Positions 28,496-37,477 of a stretch of DNA of 64,000 nt are shown piece after piece. Below the pieces are notes generated by a model, which worked only from the letters and a program-made list of their open reading frames with translations, was not told the origin of the DNA and searched no databases. A program made the position numbers and the translations under genes. This DNA comes from Acetobacterium woodii (GTDB taxonomy: Bacteria > Bacillota > Clostridia > Eubacteriales > Eubacteriaceae): the NCBI GenBank assembly GCA_016213825.1, contig JACQZP010000016.1:186001-250000 (forward strand), in the 5' to 3' direction. Within the stretch, counting starts at the first letter, position 1, and each line of letters starts with the position of its first letter.

Positions 28496-29761
28496 ATGAT
28501 TTATGATGTTGTTATTTTAGGCGGCGGACCTGCTGGTTTGGCGGCAGCTGTTGAAGCTAAAAATGATGGAGCAGAAAATGTTCTGATTTTGGAACGAGAC
28601 CGTGAATTAGGCGGTATTCTTAACCAGTGTATTCATAATGGTTTTGGTCTGCATACCTTTAATGAGGAATTAACCGGTCCGGAGTATGCTGAGCGCTATA
28701 TTCAAAAGGTTAAAGATCTTGGTATTCCCTATATGCTTAATACCATGGTTCTGGATTTACATGATAACGGCAATCTCAAAGCGATTCATGTTATCAACGA
28801 AGAAAACGGGTACATGATCATCGAAACCAAGGCGGTTGTTTTAACCATGGGATGTCGCGAACGAACCTCTGGCGCGATTGGTATCCCCGGATACCGTCCT
28901 TCTGGTGTTTTCACTGCCGGTACGGCCCAACGTTTTATCAACATGGAAGGCTACATGGTCGGTAAAGAAGTCGTTATTCTGGGATCCGGTGATATTGGAC
29001 TAATTATGGCGCGTCGAATGACTCTCGAAGGTGCCCATGTTCAGGCGGTTTGTGAACTGATGCCTTACTCCAATGGGTTGGTTCGTAATATTGTTCAATG
29101 TTTAGATGACTATGATATCCCATTAAAGTTAAGCACAACCATTACTTTTATTCATGGAAAAGATCGAATTGAGGGTGTTACCATTGCCAAGGTTGATGAA
29201 AAACTCAAAGTCATTCCTGGCACCGAAGAATATATTCCTTGTGATACACTCCTCCTTTCGGTGGGCTTGATTCCCGAAAATGAAATCACCCGTAATGCTG
29301 GTGTTGTCATGGATAATCGTACCAATGGTGCCATTGTTGGTGAACTTCGACAGACTTCCATGCCCGGCGTTTTTGCCTGTGGTAATGTTGTTCATGTCCA
29401 TGACCTGGTGGATTTTGTTAGTGAAGAAGCAGTTCTTGCCGGTAAAGGTGCGGCCAAATACATTAAAGGCGATCTGGATACCAACGTGACCTTTACAACC
29501 ACCAACGGCGATGGAATCGGCTATGTTGTTCCTCAGCAGGTGTCGATGAAAAATGTGGAAGAAAAGGTAACCTTCTATATGCGGGTACGTCAGGTATTTA
29601 AAGATAAAGTCGTCAATGCCTATATCGGTGATCAGCTGATTGCCACCAAAAAGGAAAAGAAATTGCTGCCAGCTGAAATGGTAAATTTTAAAATTGCCAA
29701 AGATGTTCTTGCTCAATATCCCGCCGGAGAAATCCGATTTGTCGTAGAGGAGGCAAAATAA
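28496..29761 (+). CDS. NAD(P)/FAD-dependent oxidoreductase, partner of the GlpA-like dehydrogenase (module 1)
   Basis: 421 residues with two dinucleotide folds: FAD site VVILGGGPAGLAAAVEA at the N-terminus and a second GxGxxG in VVILGSGDIGLIMARRM near 160, plus the C-terminal FAD motif GVFACGNVVHVHDLVD near 295. It resembles the pyridine nucleotide-disulfide oxidoreductase family but LNQCIHNGFG replaces the redox CxxC. Tight linkage with the GlpA-like gene and DUF1667 suggests that it moves electrons between the dehydrogenase and NAD or another carrier; the acceptor is not known. Its stop overlaps the DUF1667 start by one base (TAATG). The copy in module 2 is clearly similar over the whole length. 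Confidence 0.85.
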   Translation: MIYDVVILGGGPAGLAAAVEAKNDGAENVLILERDRELGGILNQCIHNGFGLHTFNEELTGPEYAERYIQKVKDLGIPYMLNTMVLDLHDNGNLKAIHVINEENGYMIIETKAVVLTMGCRERTSGAIGIPGYRPSGVFTAGTAQRFINMEGYMVGKEVVILGSGDIGLIMARRMTLEGAHVQAVCELMPYSNGLVRNIVQCLDDYDIPLKLSTTITFIHGKDRIEGVTIAKVDEKLKVIPGTEEYIPCDTLLLSVGLIPENEITRNAGVVMDNRTNGAIVGELRQTSMPGVFACGNVVHVHDLVDFVSEEAVLAGKGAAKYIKGDLDTNVTFTTTNGDGIGYVVPQQVSMKNVEEKVTFYMRVRQVFKDKVVNAYIGDQLIATKKEKKLLPAEMVNFKIAKDVLAQYPAGEIRFVVEEAK

Positions 29762-30123
29762 TGAAAAAAGATATGACCTGTATTGTTTGCCCCATCGGGT
29801 GCCAAATGACCATTGAGGAAAAAGCAGATGGTACCTATGAGGTAACCGGCAACACCTGTAAACGTGGTCCAAAATATGCTGTCAATGAGATGACTAACCC
29901 GACCCGGGTTATTCCCACCACGGTTGTTATTCAAAATGCGATGCTGCCGCGCCTTCCCGTTAAGACGGCTGAACCCATTCCCAAAGGCCAGATTTTTGAT
30001 GCCATGGCGGTGATTAACCAGGTGGTGGTAGAAGCGCCGATTAAAACTGGTGATGTTGTGGTAAAAGATCTTTTGGGTCTTGGTATTGATGTCGTTGCCA
30101 CTCGAACCATGGATAAATGTTAA
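29761..30123 (+). CDS. DUF1667 cysteine protein of the glycerol-3-phosphate oxidation module 1
   Basis: 120 residues. The N-terminus MKKDMTCIVCPIGCQMTIEE carries C7, C10 and C14, and a fourth cysteine lies in GNTCKRGPKYA near 38, a pattern fit for a small Fe-S cluster like those of molybdopterin oxidoreductase N-termini. The C-terminal half (IKTGDVVVKDLLGLGIDVVATRT) is the typical DUF1667 end. Proteins of this family nearly always accompany GlpA-like and FAD oxidoreductase genes, where they may take the electron-transfer place of GlpC; this has not been proven as far as I know. Translation is coupled to the gene before it. A terminator follows. Confidence 0.87.
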   Translation: MKKDMTCIVCPIGCQMTIEEKADGTYEVTGNTCKRGPKYAVNEMTNPTRVIPTTVVIQNAMLPRLPVKTAEPIPKGQIFDAMAVINQVVVEAPIKTGDVVVKDLLGLGIDVVATRTMDKC

Positions 30124-30144
30124 TCCTATTTCTCTAATTTTTTC

Positions 30145-30193
30145 AAAAGCGCTGAAAATAATAAGATTCATATTATTTTCAGCGCTTTTTTAT
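30145..30193 (+). terminator. Terminator of glycerol module 1
   Basis: AAAAGCGCTGAAAATAAT (30145-30162) and its complement (30172-30189) form an 18-bp stem with a nine-base loop and a TTTTTT run. It ends the dehydrogenase operon. Confidence 0.9.
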
Positions 30194-30308
30194 GCTATTT
30201 TCACTCGTAACGACTATTATAATAATTTGTTACAAAACGGACGTTGAATTATAGCCATCTTTTATGATAAATTTAACTATATAAATTTGTTACTAAAGGT
30301 GTTATTCC

Positions 30309-31073
30309 ATGTATGAAAAAATAAAACTGTTTTTAAATAAAAAACGCTTCCTTTTTATTGTCATTTCCGGTGTTGTGATCATACTTGCTTTAATTATTAT
30401 CTTTCAAATTATCGCCAGCGACAAGGCCCAATTAAACGAAGGTGTTAACGTCCTGGTTTCACTGGAAACCCGGGATCTCTATACCATGGAAGAGCGCATT
30501 GATATTATGAAACGAAAAGCCGTCGATCCCGGCGATTATTCGGCCTTGTTTGGGTCTTCGGTTGTTTTTGGCGATTCCATCGCTGAAGGGCTGGGACTTT
30601 ATGGTTTTTTAGATAGCACTTCATTGGTCGCTGTGATGGGTAAATCGACCGAAACTAGTCTGGAAGATGTGCCTAAGCTAGTAAATTTATCCCCCCGAAA
30701 TGTTTTTTTTGAATTGGGCCTCAATGATATTAGTCACCCCTACAGCACCTTGGAATCTTACATCAGTTCCTATGAAAAACTGATTGATTCGGTTCGTTCG
30801 CAATTACCTAATACCCAAATTTATATCTGCAGTATCTTTCCGGTTACTGATACGGTATTGCAGGATGAACCTGAATTCAGCCAGATTGAAACATATAATG
30901 CTGCGCTAATAGAAATGGCTAAACAAAAAAACGTCACTTATATTGACACGTATACACTGCTGAAAAACAACCCCCAATATCATACTGAAGATGGTATTCA
31001 CGTCATCCGGGAATTTTACCCCATGTGGTTGGATCTGCTGGTCAATAACAGTGACCTGAAAAAACTTTTATAG
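30309..31073 (+). CDS. Membrane-anchored SGNH/GDSL hydrolase
   Basis: 254 residues with an N-terminal signal anchor (about 15-37, FLFIVISGVVIILALIIIFQIIA), so the catalytic domain is outside. SGNH blocks: Ser in VVFGDSIAEGLG near 92, a conserved glycine/asparagine in FFELGLNDISHPY near 141, and the Asp/His pair in TEDGIHVIREFY near 228. It is probably an esterase or acetyltransferase working on an extracellular polymer. It opens a four-gene set with a lipoprotein, an MBOAT acyltransferase and a DHHW protein, a layout known for O-acetylation of exopolysaccharides (AlgI/AlgJ type). AAAGGTG precedes the ATG. Confidence 0.85.
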   Translation: MYEKIKLFLNKKRFLFIVISGVVIILALIIIFQIIASDKAQLNEGVNVLVSLETRDLYTMEERIDIMKRKAVDPGDYSALFGSSVVFGDSIAEGLGLYGFLDSTSLVAVMGKSTETSLEDVPKLVNLSPRNVFFELGLNDISHPYSTLESYISSYEKLIDSVRSQLPNTQIYICSIFPVTDTVLQDEPEFSQIETYNAALIEMAKQKNVTYIDTYTLLKNNPQYHTEDGIHVIREFYPMWLDLLVNNSDLKKLL

Positions 31074-31085
31074 AATTGGAACATC

Positions 31086-31550
31086 ATGAAAAAATTTTAT
31101 GTATTTCTATTTATTTTGATATTAACACTTCCCTGTTTTGGCTGCCGTTCAGCTACCCAGCCGCCCTTGTCTCAGGTTGAGACTGATCTTCTGGCCGTCT
31201 CACAAAATCTTAATGGGATGGAGAAGGGCGATGGCAAAGCCTTGAAACGCTATTATGGACTCAATCTTAACGATTTTGAGGAAGTTCTGATTTACGTCCC
31301 GGCTAACTATATGGATGTTTCCGAACTCCTGGTTATTAAAGCCAAAGATCCGGCCCAACTGGATCTGATTGAAGAAGCCGTTGACACACGCAACGCGATG
31401 CAATTGGAGAGCTTTGGGGGTTACGGACCTGAGCAGGTTGCCCTGCTTGACAATTACGAGTTTAAAATAATCGGTAATACACTTTTTTACTGTGTTTCAC
31501 CGGATGCATCGGTTTTAAAAGATACTTTCATTAAAAGTATGAAAAAATAA
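31086..31550 (+). CDS. DUF4358-type lipoprotein
   Basis: 154 residues. The signal MKKFYVFLFILILTLPCFGC ends in a lipobox cysteine at residue 20. The mature part is short with the segment FEEVLIYVPANYMDVSELLVIKAKD, which fits the DUF4358 family often found with MBOAT and DHHW genes in Firmicutes. Function is unknown. It lies 12 bases after the SGNH gene and 16 before the MBOAT gene, so it belongs to the cassette. The ribosome site (GGAAC) is weak, suggesting coupling to the gene before it. Confidence 0.75.
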   Translation: MKKFYVFLFILILTLPCFGCRSATQPPLSQVETDLLAVSQNLNGMEKGDGKALKRYYGLNLNDFEEVLIYVPANYMDVSELLVIKAKDPAQLDLIEEAVDTRNAMQLESFGGYGPEQVALLDNYEFKIIGNTLFYCVSPDASVLKDTFIKSMKK

Positions 31551-31566
31551 TCAGCAAGGAGCCCCA

Positions 31567-32967
31567 ATGGTCTTTAGCAGTATCTTATTCTTATTTTGTT
31601 TTCTTCCCATTGCTTTGGGGCTTTACTATATCGTCCCCAAATCGCTTAAAAATATTATTCTGCTGATTGTCAGCTTAATTTTTTACGCCTGGGGAGAACC
31701 TGTTTATGTATTCTTAATGCTCTTTACGATTGTTTTCGATTTTTACATGGCCATTATCATGGAAAAACAATCCGAACTCAATCGCAAGCGGCTCTTTATC
31801 CTGACAATAATTATTAATCTGGGGATCTTATTCTTTTTCAAATATTGGGGATTTTTACTGGATACCATCAATCAGATTTTTAGTCTGACCATTACCTATC
31901 ATCAACTACCATTACCGATTGGTATCTCGTTTTATACCTTCCATATCTTATCTTATTTTATTGATATTTATCGAAAAAAAGCGCCTGTTCAAAGAAATAT
32001 TATTTCTTTTGGCTTGTATATCACCATGTTTCCCCAATTGATGGCTGGTCCGATTATTCGCTATACGGACATTAACGAACAACTGACCAACCGTAGTGTC
32101 AGCCAGGAAAAATTTGGAATCGGCGTCGAGCGCTTCATCCAAGGTCTCGGCAAAAAAGTTTTAATAGCCAATAATATTGGTTATATCTGGACGATCACCG
32201 AATCCATTAATACCGGTGAGTTGTCGGTATTGATGGCCTGGATCGGGATTATTGCCTTTACCTTCCAGATCTATTTTGATTTCAGTGGCTATTCAGACAT
32301 GGCGATCGGACTAGCCAAAATGTTTGGATTTGACTATTTAGAAAACTTCAACTACCCCTATATTTCCAAAAGTGTTTCTGAATTTTGGCGACGATGGCAT
32401 ATTTCACTGGGAACTTGGTTTCGAGAATACCTCTACATTCCGCTTGGTGGAAACCGTGTTCCCGTTCCCAGACTTTTTATCAATCTTTGTATCGTTTGGT
32501 TTTTAACCGGTCTCTGGCATGGTGCCAGCTGGAATTTTGTGATCTGGGGACTCTATTACGGATTCCTGCTTTTTGTTGAAAAAGTGTTCTTAAAAAACTA
32601 TCTGGAAAGAACTCCCGCTTTTTTTCAGCATTTCTATACGATGCTCTTTGTGATCATAGGCTGGGTTTTTTTTACCAGTCCCAATCTCGGCTATGCGCTT
32701 CATTATCTAAGCGTGATGTTTTTCATGAGTGGCGCACCATTTATTGATGCTACCGGAATTTATTATTTGTACACCAACCTCATTTTACTGGTAATTTGCG
32801 TGGTCTGTTCGACCCCCATTGTCCATCGCCAGTATCGTAAAATACTTCATAGCGAAAAGAGATGGGTTGTTCCTTTTGGCCTGGGTTTAAACTCTGTCAT
32901 CATGTTTTTATCTGTTGCTTATCTGGTGACCGAAACATATAATCCATTTTTATATTTTAGATTTTAG
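31567..32967 (+). CDS. MBOAT family O-acyltransferase (AlgI/DltB-like)
   Basis: 466 residues with about ten membrane helices. It starts MVFSSILFLFCFLPIALGLYY, the usual N-terminus of AlgI-type proteins. YPYISKSVSEFWRRWHISLGTWFREYLYIP near 265 and GLWHGASWNFVIWGLYYG near 325 hold the conserved WRRWHISL block and the catalytic histidine (LWHG). It should pass acyl (normally acetyl) groups across the membrane for modification of a surface polymer. The polymer is not identified; no glycosyltransferase is adjacent. AAGGAG precedes the start and the next gene follows after ten bases. Confidence 0.92.
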   Translation: MVFSSILFLFCFLPIALGLYYIVPKSLKNIILLIVSLIFYAWGEPVYVFLMLFTIVFDFYMAIIMEKQSELNRKRLFILTIIINLGILFFFKYWGFLLDTINQIFSLTITYHQLPLPIGISFYTFHILSYFIDIYRKKAPVQRNIISFGLYITMFPQLMAGPIIRYTDINEQLTNRSVSQEKFGIGVERFIQGLGKKVLIANNIGYIWTITESINTGELSVLMAWIGIIAFTFQIYFDFSGYSDMAIGLAKMFGFDYLENFNYPYISKSVSEFWRRWHISLGTWFREYLYIPLGGNRVPVPRLFINLCIVWFLTGLWHGASWNFVIWGLYYGFLLFVEKVFLKNYLERTPAFFQHFYTMLFVIIGWVFFTSPNLGYALHYLSVMFFMSGAPFIDATGIYYLYTNLILLVICVVCSTPIVHRQYRKILHSEKRWVVPFGLGLNSVIMFLSVAYLVTETYNPFLYFRF

Positions 32968-32977
32968 GTGAAACTTT

Positions 32978-34165
32978 ATGGATAAAGAAAAAAAACAGCG
33001 TCAAAAGGATCATCGTTCCCATTCGCTGCTTTACAAAAGATATATCAATCTCTTAGGATTGCTTTTTATTGGGATTTTAGTTTTCTTTCCACTGGCTTCA
33101 CTCATCCTCCCGGATACCAAAATGTCCGAAAGCGAAAACCGGATTTTAACCCAATTTCCACGTTTTTCGGTGGATAGTATCATCGATGGCCGCTATATGA
33201 AAAAAATGCAAAAATACGCCGCCGATCAATTAGTCGCCCGAAATTTTTGGATCTACACTAAAACTAGTACCGACCGTTTCATGGGGAAAAACATCTCTAA
33301 TGGGGTTTATTTAGCCAAAGATTCCTCACTCATTGAAAATTTTGACCCCCTCCCAGCCGAAACCACTGCCTTAACCCAAACTGCCATTAACAACTTTACG
33401 GAAAGACATCCTGATTTGAACCATTACTTCATGCTGGTTCCCAATGCGATCAGTGTTGATGCTGATAAACTGCCAACTGCTGCTCCGGTACTGGATCAGA
33501 ATACCTATATCAATGAATTTACTGCCGGCTTGAATGATAAGCTTGTTTTTCTTGATCCCCGCTCCATATTGGAAGAAAATAAAGATAAACAACTCTATTA
33601 TAAAACCGATCACCATTGGACAACCTTGGGTGCGTGGCTCTCTTTTCAGGGCGTTGCCGATGCCCTGGGAATCAAACCAAATACTGATGGTTATAACACT
33701 TATCCCGTGACTGATTCATTTTCCGGCGCATTGGCCTCCAAAAGCGGTTATTTAACTTTTAATACCGATACCATCGATATCTATGTGCCCAAAAGTGAGG
33801 ATGATTATTCCGTTGTGACATATATTGAAGAACAAAAAAAATCTGCATCCCTTTATAATAGTGAAGAATTGAATGGAAAGGATAAATATGCTGTTTTTCT
33901 GGAAGGCAACCACCCTATTATAAAAATTAAGAATCCGGTCGCTAACGGCAAAAATCTGCTGATCATCAAAGATTCCTATGCCAATGCTTTTATCCCATTC
34001 TTAACACCTTTTTACAGTGAGATTACCGTCATTGATCCCCGTTATTACTATGACAGTATCGATGCCCTGATTGCTGATTCTCAAATTACTGACGTTTTAT
34101 ATCTGTATAATGCCAATACCTTTTTCAGGGATACGACCCTGGAGCCGGTGCTAAATGATGAATAA
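32978..34165 (+). CDS. DHHW family protein (AlgX/AlgJ-like)
   Basis: 395 residues. After a basic N-terminus there is one membrane anchor (about 25-45, LLGLLFIGILVFFPLASLIL), then an extracellular SGNH-like domain. The family name motif appears in LYYKTDHHWTTLGAWLSFQG near 215. IIKDSYANAFIPFLTPFYSEI near 335 carries the catalytic-type serine and later IDPRYY. DHHW proteins finish the transfer of acetyl groups delivered by an MBOAT partner, here the preceding gene. A strong bidirectional terminator closes the cassette 36 bases downstream. Confidence 0.88.
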   Translation: MDKEKKQRQKDHRSHSLLYKRYINLLGLLFIGILVFFPLASLILPDTKMSESENRILTQFPRFSVDSIIDGRYMKKMQKYAADQLVARNFWIYTKTSTDRFMGKNISNGVYLAKDSSLIENFDPLPAETTALTQTAINNFTERHPDLNHYFMLVPNAISVDADKLPTAAPVLDQNTYINEFTAGLNDKLVFLDPRSILEENKDKQLYYKTDHHWTTLGAWLSFQGVADALGIKPNTDGYNTYPVTDSFSGALASKSGYLTFNTDTIDIYVPKSEDDYSVVTYIEEQKKSASLYNSEELNGKDKYAVFLEGNHPIIKIKNPVANGKNLLIIKDSYANAFIPFLTPFYSEITVIDPRYYYDSIDALIADSQITDVLYLYNANTFFRDTTLEPVLNDE

Positions 34166-34200
34166 TCACTCTGCCTGCTTCATCAAATTTTCACGCAAAT

Positions 34201-34239
34201 AAAAAATGGTTTCCACAACATCTGTGGAAACCATTTTTT
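34201..34239. terminator. Bidirectional terminator
   Basis: AAAAAATGGTTTCCACA (34201-34217) and its exact complement (34223-34239) form a 17-bp stem with a five-base loop. It serves the plus-strand acetylation cassette and the minus-strand gene that ends at 34248. Confidence 0.88.
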
Positions 34240-34247
34240 CATCAATA

Positions 34248-34895
34248 CTATAATTCATCAACACTTCGATATTCGCAGCTGTAATTTGAACACATCGCAC
34301 AGTCGTGATCTTTTTTTGCCAGCTCAATATTCTTATCCGCTCCGTAGACATAGCCAAGAGTTTTGAGGGGATCATACATAAATGCTTGTGTTACACCCAC
34401 GGATAAAAGTTCACCGCCATTGACATGTTCAAGAATCGTTTTCTGAACCTGCAAAGGAATGATATTATCGTCCGGTGAATAGCGTAAGGTCAGGGCATAT
34501 CCCTGTTCTTCATAAATATCTTTTTTAACGGTTTCATAATAGTCGTTGGACGCATTAAAGAGTAATATATCTGCCATGGAATCAATCATCAGACCTTTTA
34601 AAAAGTCTTTGTCGGCAAAATATTTTGTTGATCGCTCACTAATTTGGGGACCCAGAGTTACCAGGCAATAAACAATATGACTGACCTCACAGAGACCTTT
34701 GTGAATTTTTTCCTCGTCATCATTGGTCTTTAATACATGGGTTGCCTGAATGTCCAATAGATCCGATAGCGAATCATATAATTGCTGATAACTTTTCTCA
34801 AAGTTCTTATACATTGGTCGGTCCTCAGAAATATGCATCCGTTGAAATAGCTCTTGACGATCAATACGATGGGGGATTCGGGTAATTTTGTTCAC
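34248..34895 (-). CDS. Vitamin B12-dependent methionine synthase activation domain-like protein
   Basis: 215 residues. The fold segments CLVTLGPQISERSTKYFADKD near 75 and GGELLSVGVTQAFMYDPLKTLGYVYGADK near 165 resemble the stand-alone MetH activation domain proteins of Clostridia, and the C-terminus has a cysteine cluster CAMCSNYSCEY. MetH activation domains bring SAM to cobalamin for reductive methylation. In acetogens related small proteins accompany corrinoid methyltransferases, but none is adjacent here. The start is a GTG at 34895 behind AGGTG. It follows the GntR gene by 84 bases on the same strand and could be the last gene of the large cluster or independent. Family call is moderate. 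Confidence 0.6.
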   Translation of the reverse strand: MNKITRIPHRIDRQELFQRMHISEDRPMYKNFEKSYQQLYDSLSDLLDIQATHVLKTNDDEEKIHKGLCEVSHIVYCLVTLGPQISERSTKYFADKDFLKGLMIDSMADILLFNASNDYYETVKKDIYEEQGYALTLRYSPDDNIIPLQVQKTILEHVNGGELLSVGVTQAFMYDPLKTLGYVYGADKNIELAKKDHDCAMCSNYSCEYRSVDEL

Positions 34896-34979
34896 TGATT
34901 TTGCACCTGCTCTATATTATTCTAATTAATATGAATTTTCCCATAAACTAAACAGTTTTTATAAAAAACATCTGTCATA

Positions 34980-35711
34980 TCAGTTTCGGTATTCATATTT
35001 TAATTTGATTTTATCGCCTCGAAAGACCACTTTCGAGTACTCAAAAGGTTTATCATCCTTATCATAGAGAATGTCCTCCAAAACAAGTAACGGATATCCA
35101 TGGGGTACTTTTAAAAGTTTGCTTTCTTTTTCCGAAGCGGTAACCGATTCGAACGTCTCCATGACGCGGCTGGGTTTTAAATTATATTCTCGCTCTAAAA
35201 GAACACAAAGTTGTTCTTCCTCAAGCGCACGATCACTTAGATTTTTACACAAATCATAAGGAATCCGAGAATAATGAAGACTAATGGGTTCACCTTTTAG
35301 AAAACGCAAGCGCTCAATTTCAAGTATTGGTGCTCCTTGCGGACATTGCAGACGCTTTGCGACCGAGAAAGATGCTTCTTTTTCGGTAACATTTAAAAGC
35401 TCAGTGGTAATTTCATACCCCATTCTCTCCAGTTGCTCTCTAAAGCCCATATATGCCAGGGATTCCGTCATTATCTTGGGTTCTGCAACAAAGGTACCTT
35501 TACCAGGGACTCGATAGAGAACACCATCCTGCACCAGCTGTGAGCATGCCGAACGGATTGTCATTCGACTTACTCCATAAATACGGTTCATTTCACTTTC
35601 CGATGGTATTGCTGTATTCGGCTTCCAAATGCCTTCTTCGATATTATTGCGGATTAACTCTTCCAATTGTATGTACAATGGTTTCGGGTTTTCTCGCTTA
35701 ATTTTGTACAT
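34980..35711 (-). CDS. GntR family regulator with UTRA domain
   Basis: 243 residues. Winged helix (about 3-70) with IRNNIEEGIWKPNTAIPSE, MNRIYGVSRMTIRSACSQLV and VPGKGTFVAEPKI; then a UTRA effector domain (about 90-240) with GAPILEIERLRFLKGEPISLH and YPLLVLEDILYDKDDKPFEYSKVVFRG. UTRA regulators of the HutC subfamily bind sugar phosphates or similar small acids. I chose the ATG at 35711, behind GGAAGGA; an ATG six codons earlier is possible. It sits at the downstream end of the 21-kb sugar cluster and is the best candidate to bind the GTNNTCATRAC motif at three of its promoters. The effector is unknown. Confidence 0.92.
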   Translation of the reverse strand: MYKIKRENPKPLYIQLEELIRNNIEEGIWKPNTAIPSESEMNRIYGVSRMTIRSACSQLVQDGVLYRVPGKGTFVAEPKIMTESLAYMGFREQLERMGYEITTELLNVTEKEASFSVAKRLQCPQGAPILEIERLRFLKGEPISLHYSRIPYDLCKNLSDRALEEEQLCVLLEREYNLKPSRVMETFESVTASEKESKLLKVPHGYPLLVLEDILYDKDDKPFEYSKVVFRGDKIKLKYEYRN

Positions 35712-35827
35712 ATCAATACTTCCTTCCATAAAACTCCTTCGTGCAGCTTAATTAACAAAATTTCTTCCATTTTATCATAGACGCTATTGAATTAAAAGAG
35801 TGATCCGTTAAAATTGCTCAATTCTGT

Positions 35828-37369
35828 TTATTTTAATTTGGCAAATTGAGCGTAGAGGCTATTTTCATTTAAGGCGGTATACAAATTTTTATAAATGTCA
35901 TAAATTTCGTTATATCTTTTGACATTTTCAGGTATCGGCTCAATTGTTTCCAGATAGCGAACCATTGAACTGACACCTTCGGTAACATCCTTAAACCATC
36001 CTGCACCGACCCCTGCTATAACTGCCGCTCCAACGATGGTTGCGTCAGGTATTTCCAGTTTTCGAATTGGAACCCCAAACATATCAGCAATTATGTGTCG
36101 CCATGCTTCGGATTTTGTCGCTCCGCCTGTTATGGCCAGTTGTTTCAAAATAACCCCGGATTTTTTCATGTTTTCATACATATCCTTACTTTCCAGCGTG
36201 ATACCTTCCATGACCGAACGAATCATGTCACTCTTAGAATGAGCGAATGTAATACCGGCAAAGATGCCCTTTGCTTCAGGATTCCAATACGGATAACCTG
36301 ACCCGGTCAGAAACGGCATGAACACAATTCCCTTCGCTCCCACCGGACTTTTCTGAATATGATAATCCATCACTTCATAAGGATCCATTCCGATTTTTTT
36401 TCCAAATGCAACTTCGATCTCAGCCAACTCATCCCTTGCCCAACGATAACTGCTGGCAGCCCCCAGTTGGATTCCCTCAAGATTGAATAATCCTAATAGC
36501 GCCGACGAGGTTGCCATGACCCCGGGAACATCTTCCAACACCAATTTTTTTGTGCCGACAACCAGAAGTCCTGCTGTCCCCAGCGTTAATGATGCGTAAC
36601 CATCTTCGATAACGCCGGCACCAATGGCTGCACACTGCTGATCGCCACTTCCTGCAACTAAGAGCGTACCGACAGCCAGGCCAGTTTTTTCGGCAACTGC
36701 TGGAGTTACTTTTCCGACAATATCACCAGGTTTCACTAATTTTGGCAGCTTTTCCTTATCAATCCCAAACGCATCAATAATATTATCAGCCCAGTCCATC
36801 GTATTAGGATTAAGATAGCCTGACGTACAGGCATTGGTCGCTTCACAATAGAAATCGTCCGCACCAAAACAGTATTGGATATACTCCGGCATCATCGCCA
36901 CATATTTTGTTTTTTCATATAGTTCTGGTCTTTTTTTCATTAACCATAACAATTTGATAAACGTGAAGGTTGGCGTCATTGGCATGCCCGTGCTTTTAAA
37001 AAATGTATCCGGATCGATAATGGCCATGGCGTCTTCAAGAATTTCCGCTCCACGGTTGTCCTGCCAACCATAAAATACATTCTCAATGGCTTCATTGTTT
37101 TTATCGACCAGCGTAAACGTTGCCCGTTGACAGGAAAATCCAACTGCCTCAATTTCCTTCGGGTCAAGTCCTGAAACGGTGACCGCTTGTTTGCATGCTT
37201 TATAGGTTTCCTCAACAAGTAAATCCACATCCTGCTCAACCCAATTGGAATTTGGATAATTACAAGGATATTCTCCATACCCTTTTCCATAGATTTTTCC
37301 TTCTTTGTCAAGTATCATCGCTTTTGTGCCAGTTGTTCCCACATCAATACCGATTAAATATTTACCCAT
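35828..37369 (-). CDS. FGGY family sugar kinase (xylulokinase-like)
   Basis: 513 residues. N-terminal phosphate loop YLIGIDVGTTGTKAMILDKEG, WVEQDVDLLVEETY, GFSCQRATFTLVDKN near 80, then VAGSGDQQCAAIGAGVIEDG near 235 and LAITGGATKSEAWRHIIADMFG near 400. It is an intact ATP-dependent kinase of the FGGY class, nearer to xylulokinase than to glycerol kinase, but sequence reading cannot fix the substrate; ketopentoses, branched ketoses or polyols such as erythritol are all possible. In the same direction lie transketolase halves, aldolases and phosphatases, so its product probably enters those. The ATG at 37369 follows an AGAAGGAG site. Confidence 0.88.
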   Translation of the reverse strand: MGKYLIGIDVGTTGTKAMILDKEGKIYGKGYGEYPCNYPNSNWVEQDVDLLVEETYKACKQAVTVSGLDPKEIEAVGFSCQRATFTLVDKNNEAIENVFYGWQDNRGAEILEDAMAIIDPDTFFKSTGMPMTPTFTFIKLLWLMKKRPELYEKTKYVAMMPEYIQYCFGADDFYCEATNACTSGYLNPNTMDWADNIIDAFGIDKEKLPKLVKPGDIVGKVTPAVAEKTGLAVGTLLVAGSGDQQCAAIGAGVIEDGYASLTLGTAGLLVVGTKKLVLEDVPGVMATSSALLGLFNLEGIQLGAASSYRWARDELAEIEVAFGKKIGMDPYEVMDYHIQKSPVGAKGIVFMPFLTGSGYPYWNPEAKGIFAGITFAHSKSDMIRSVMEGITLESKDMYENMKKSGVILKQLAITGGATKSEAWRHIIADMFGVPIRKLEIPDATIVGAAVIAGVGAGWFKDVTEGVSSMVRYLETIEPIPENVKRYNEIYDIYKNLYTALNENSLYAQFAKLK

Positions 37370-37477
37370 ATCAAATTCTCCTTCTAATAATAAAAATTAA
37401 CATCTGCGCCATGTATTAATTTAATATTATGCCTAGTATCAGGGAATTTTGTTCAGCCTTTGATGAAACTTTTTGAT

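Noticed and set aside
34201-34239. Perfect 17-bp inverted repeat as a possible regulator site
   Set aside because: It lies between two convergent gene ends with A and T runs on both sides, so a bidirectional terminator is the simpler reading.
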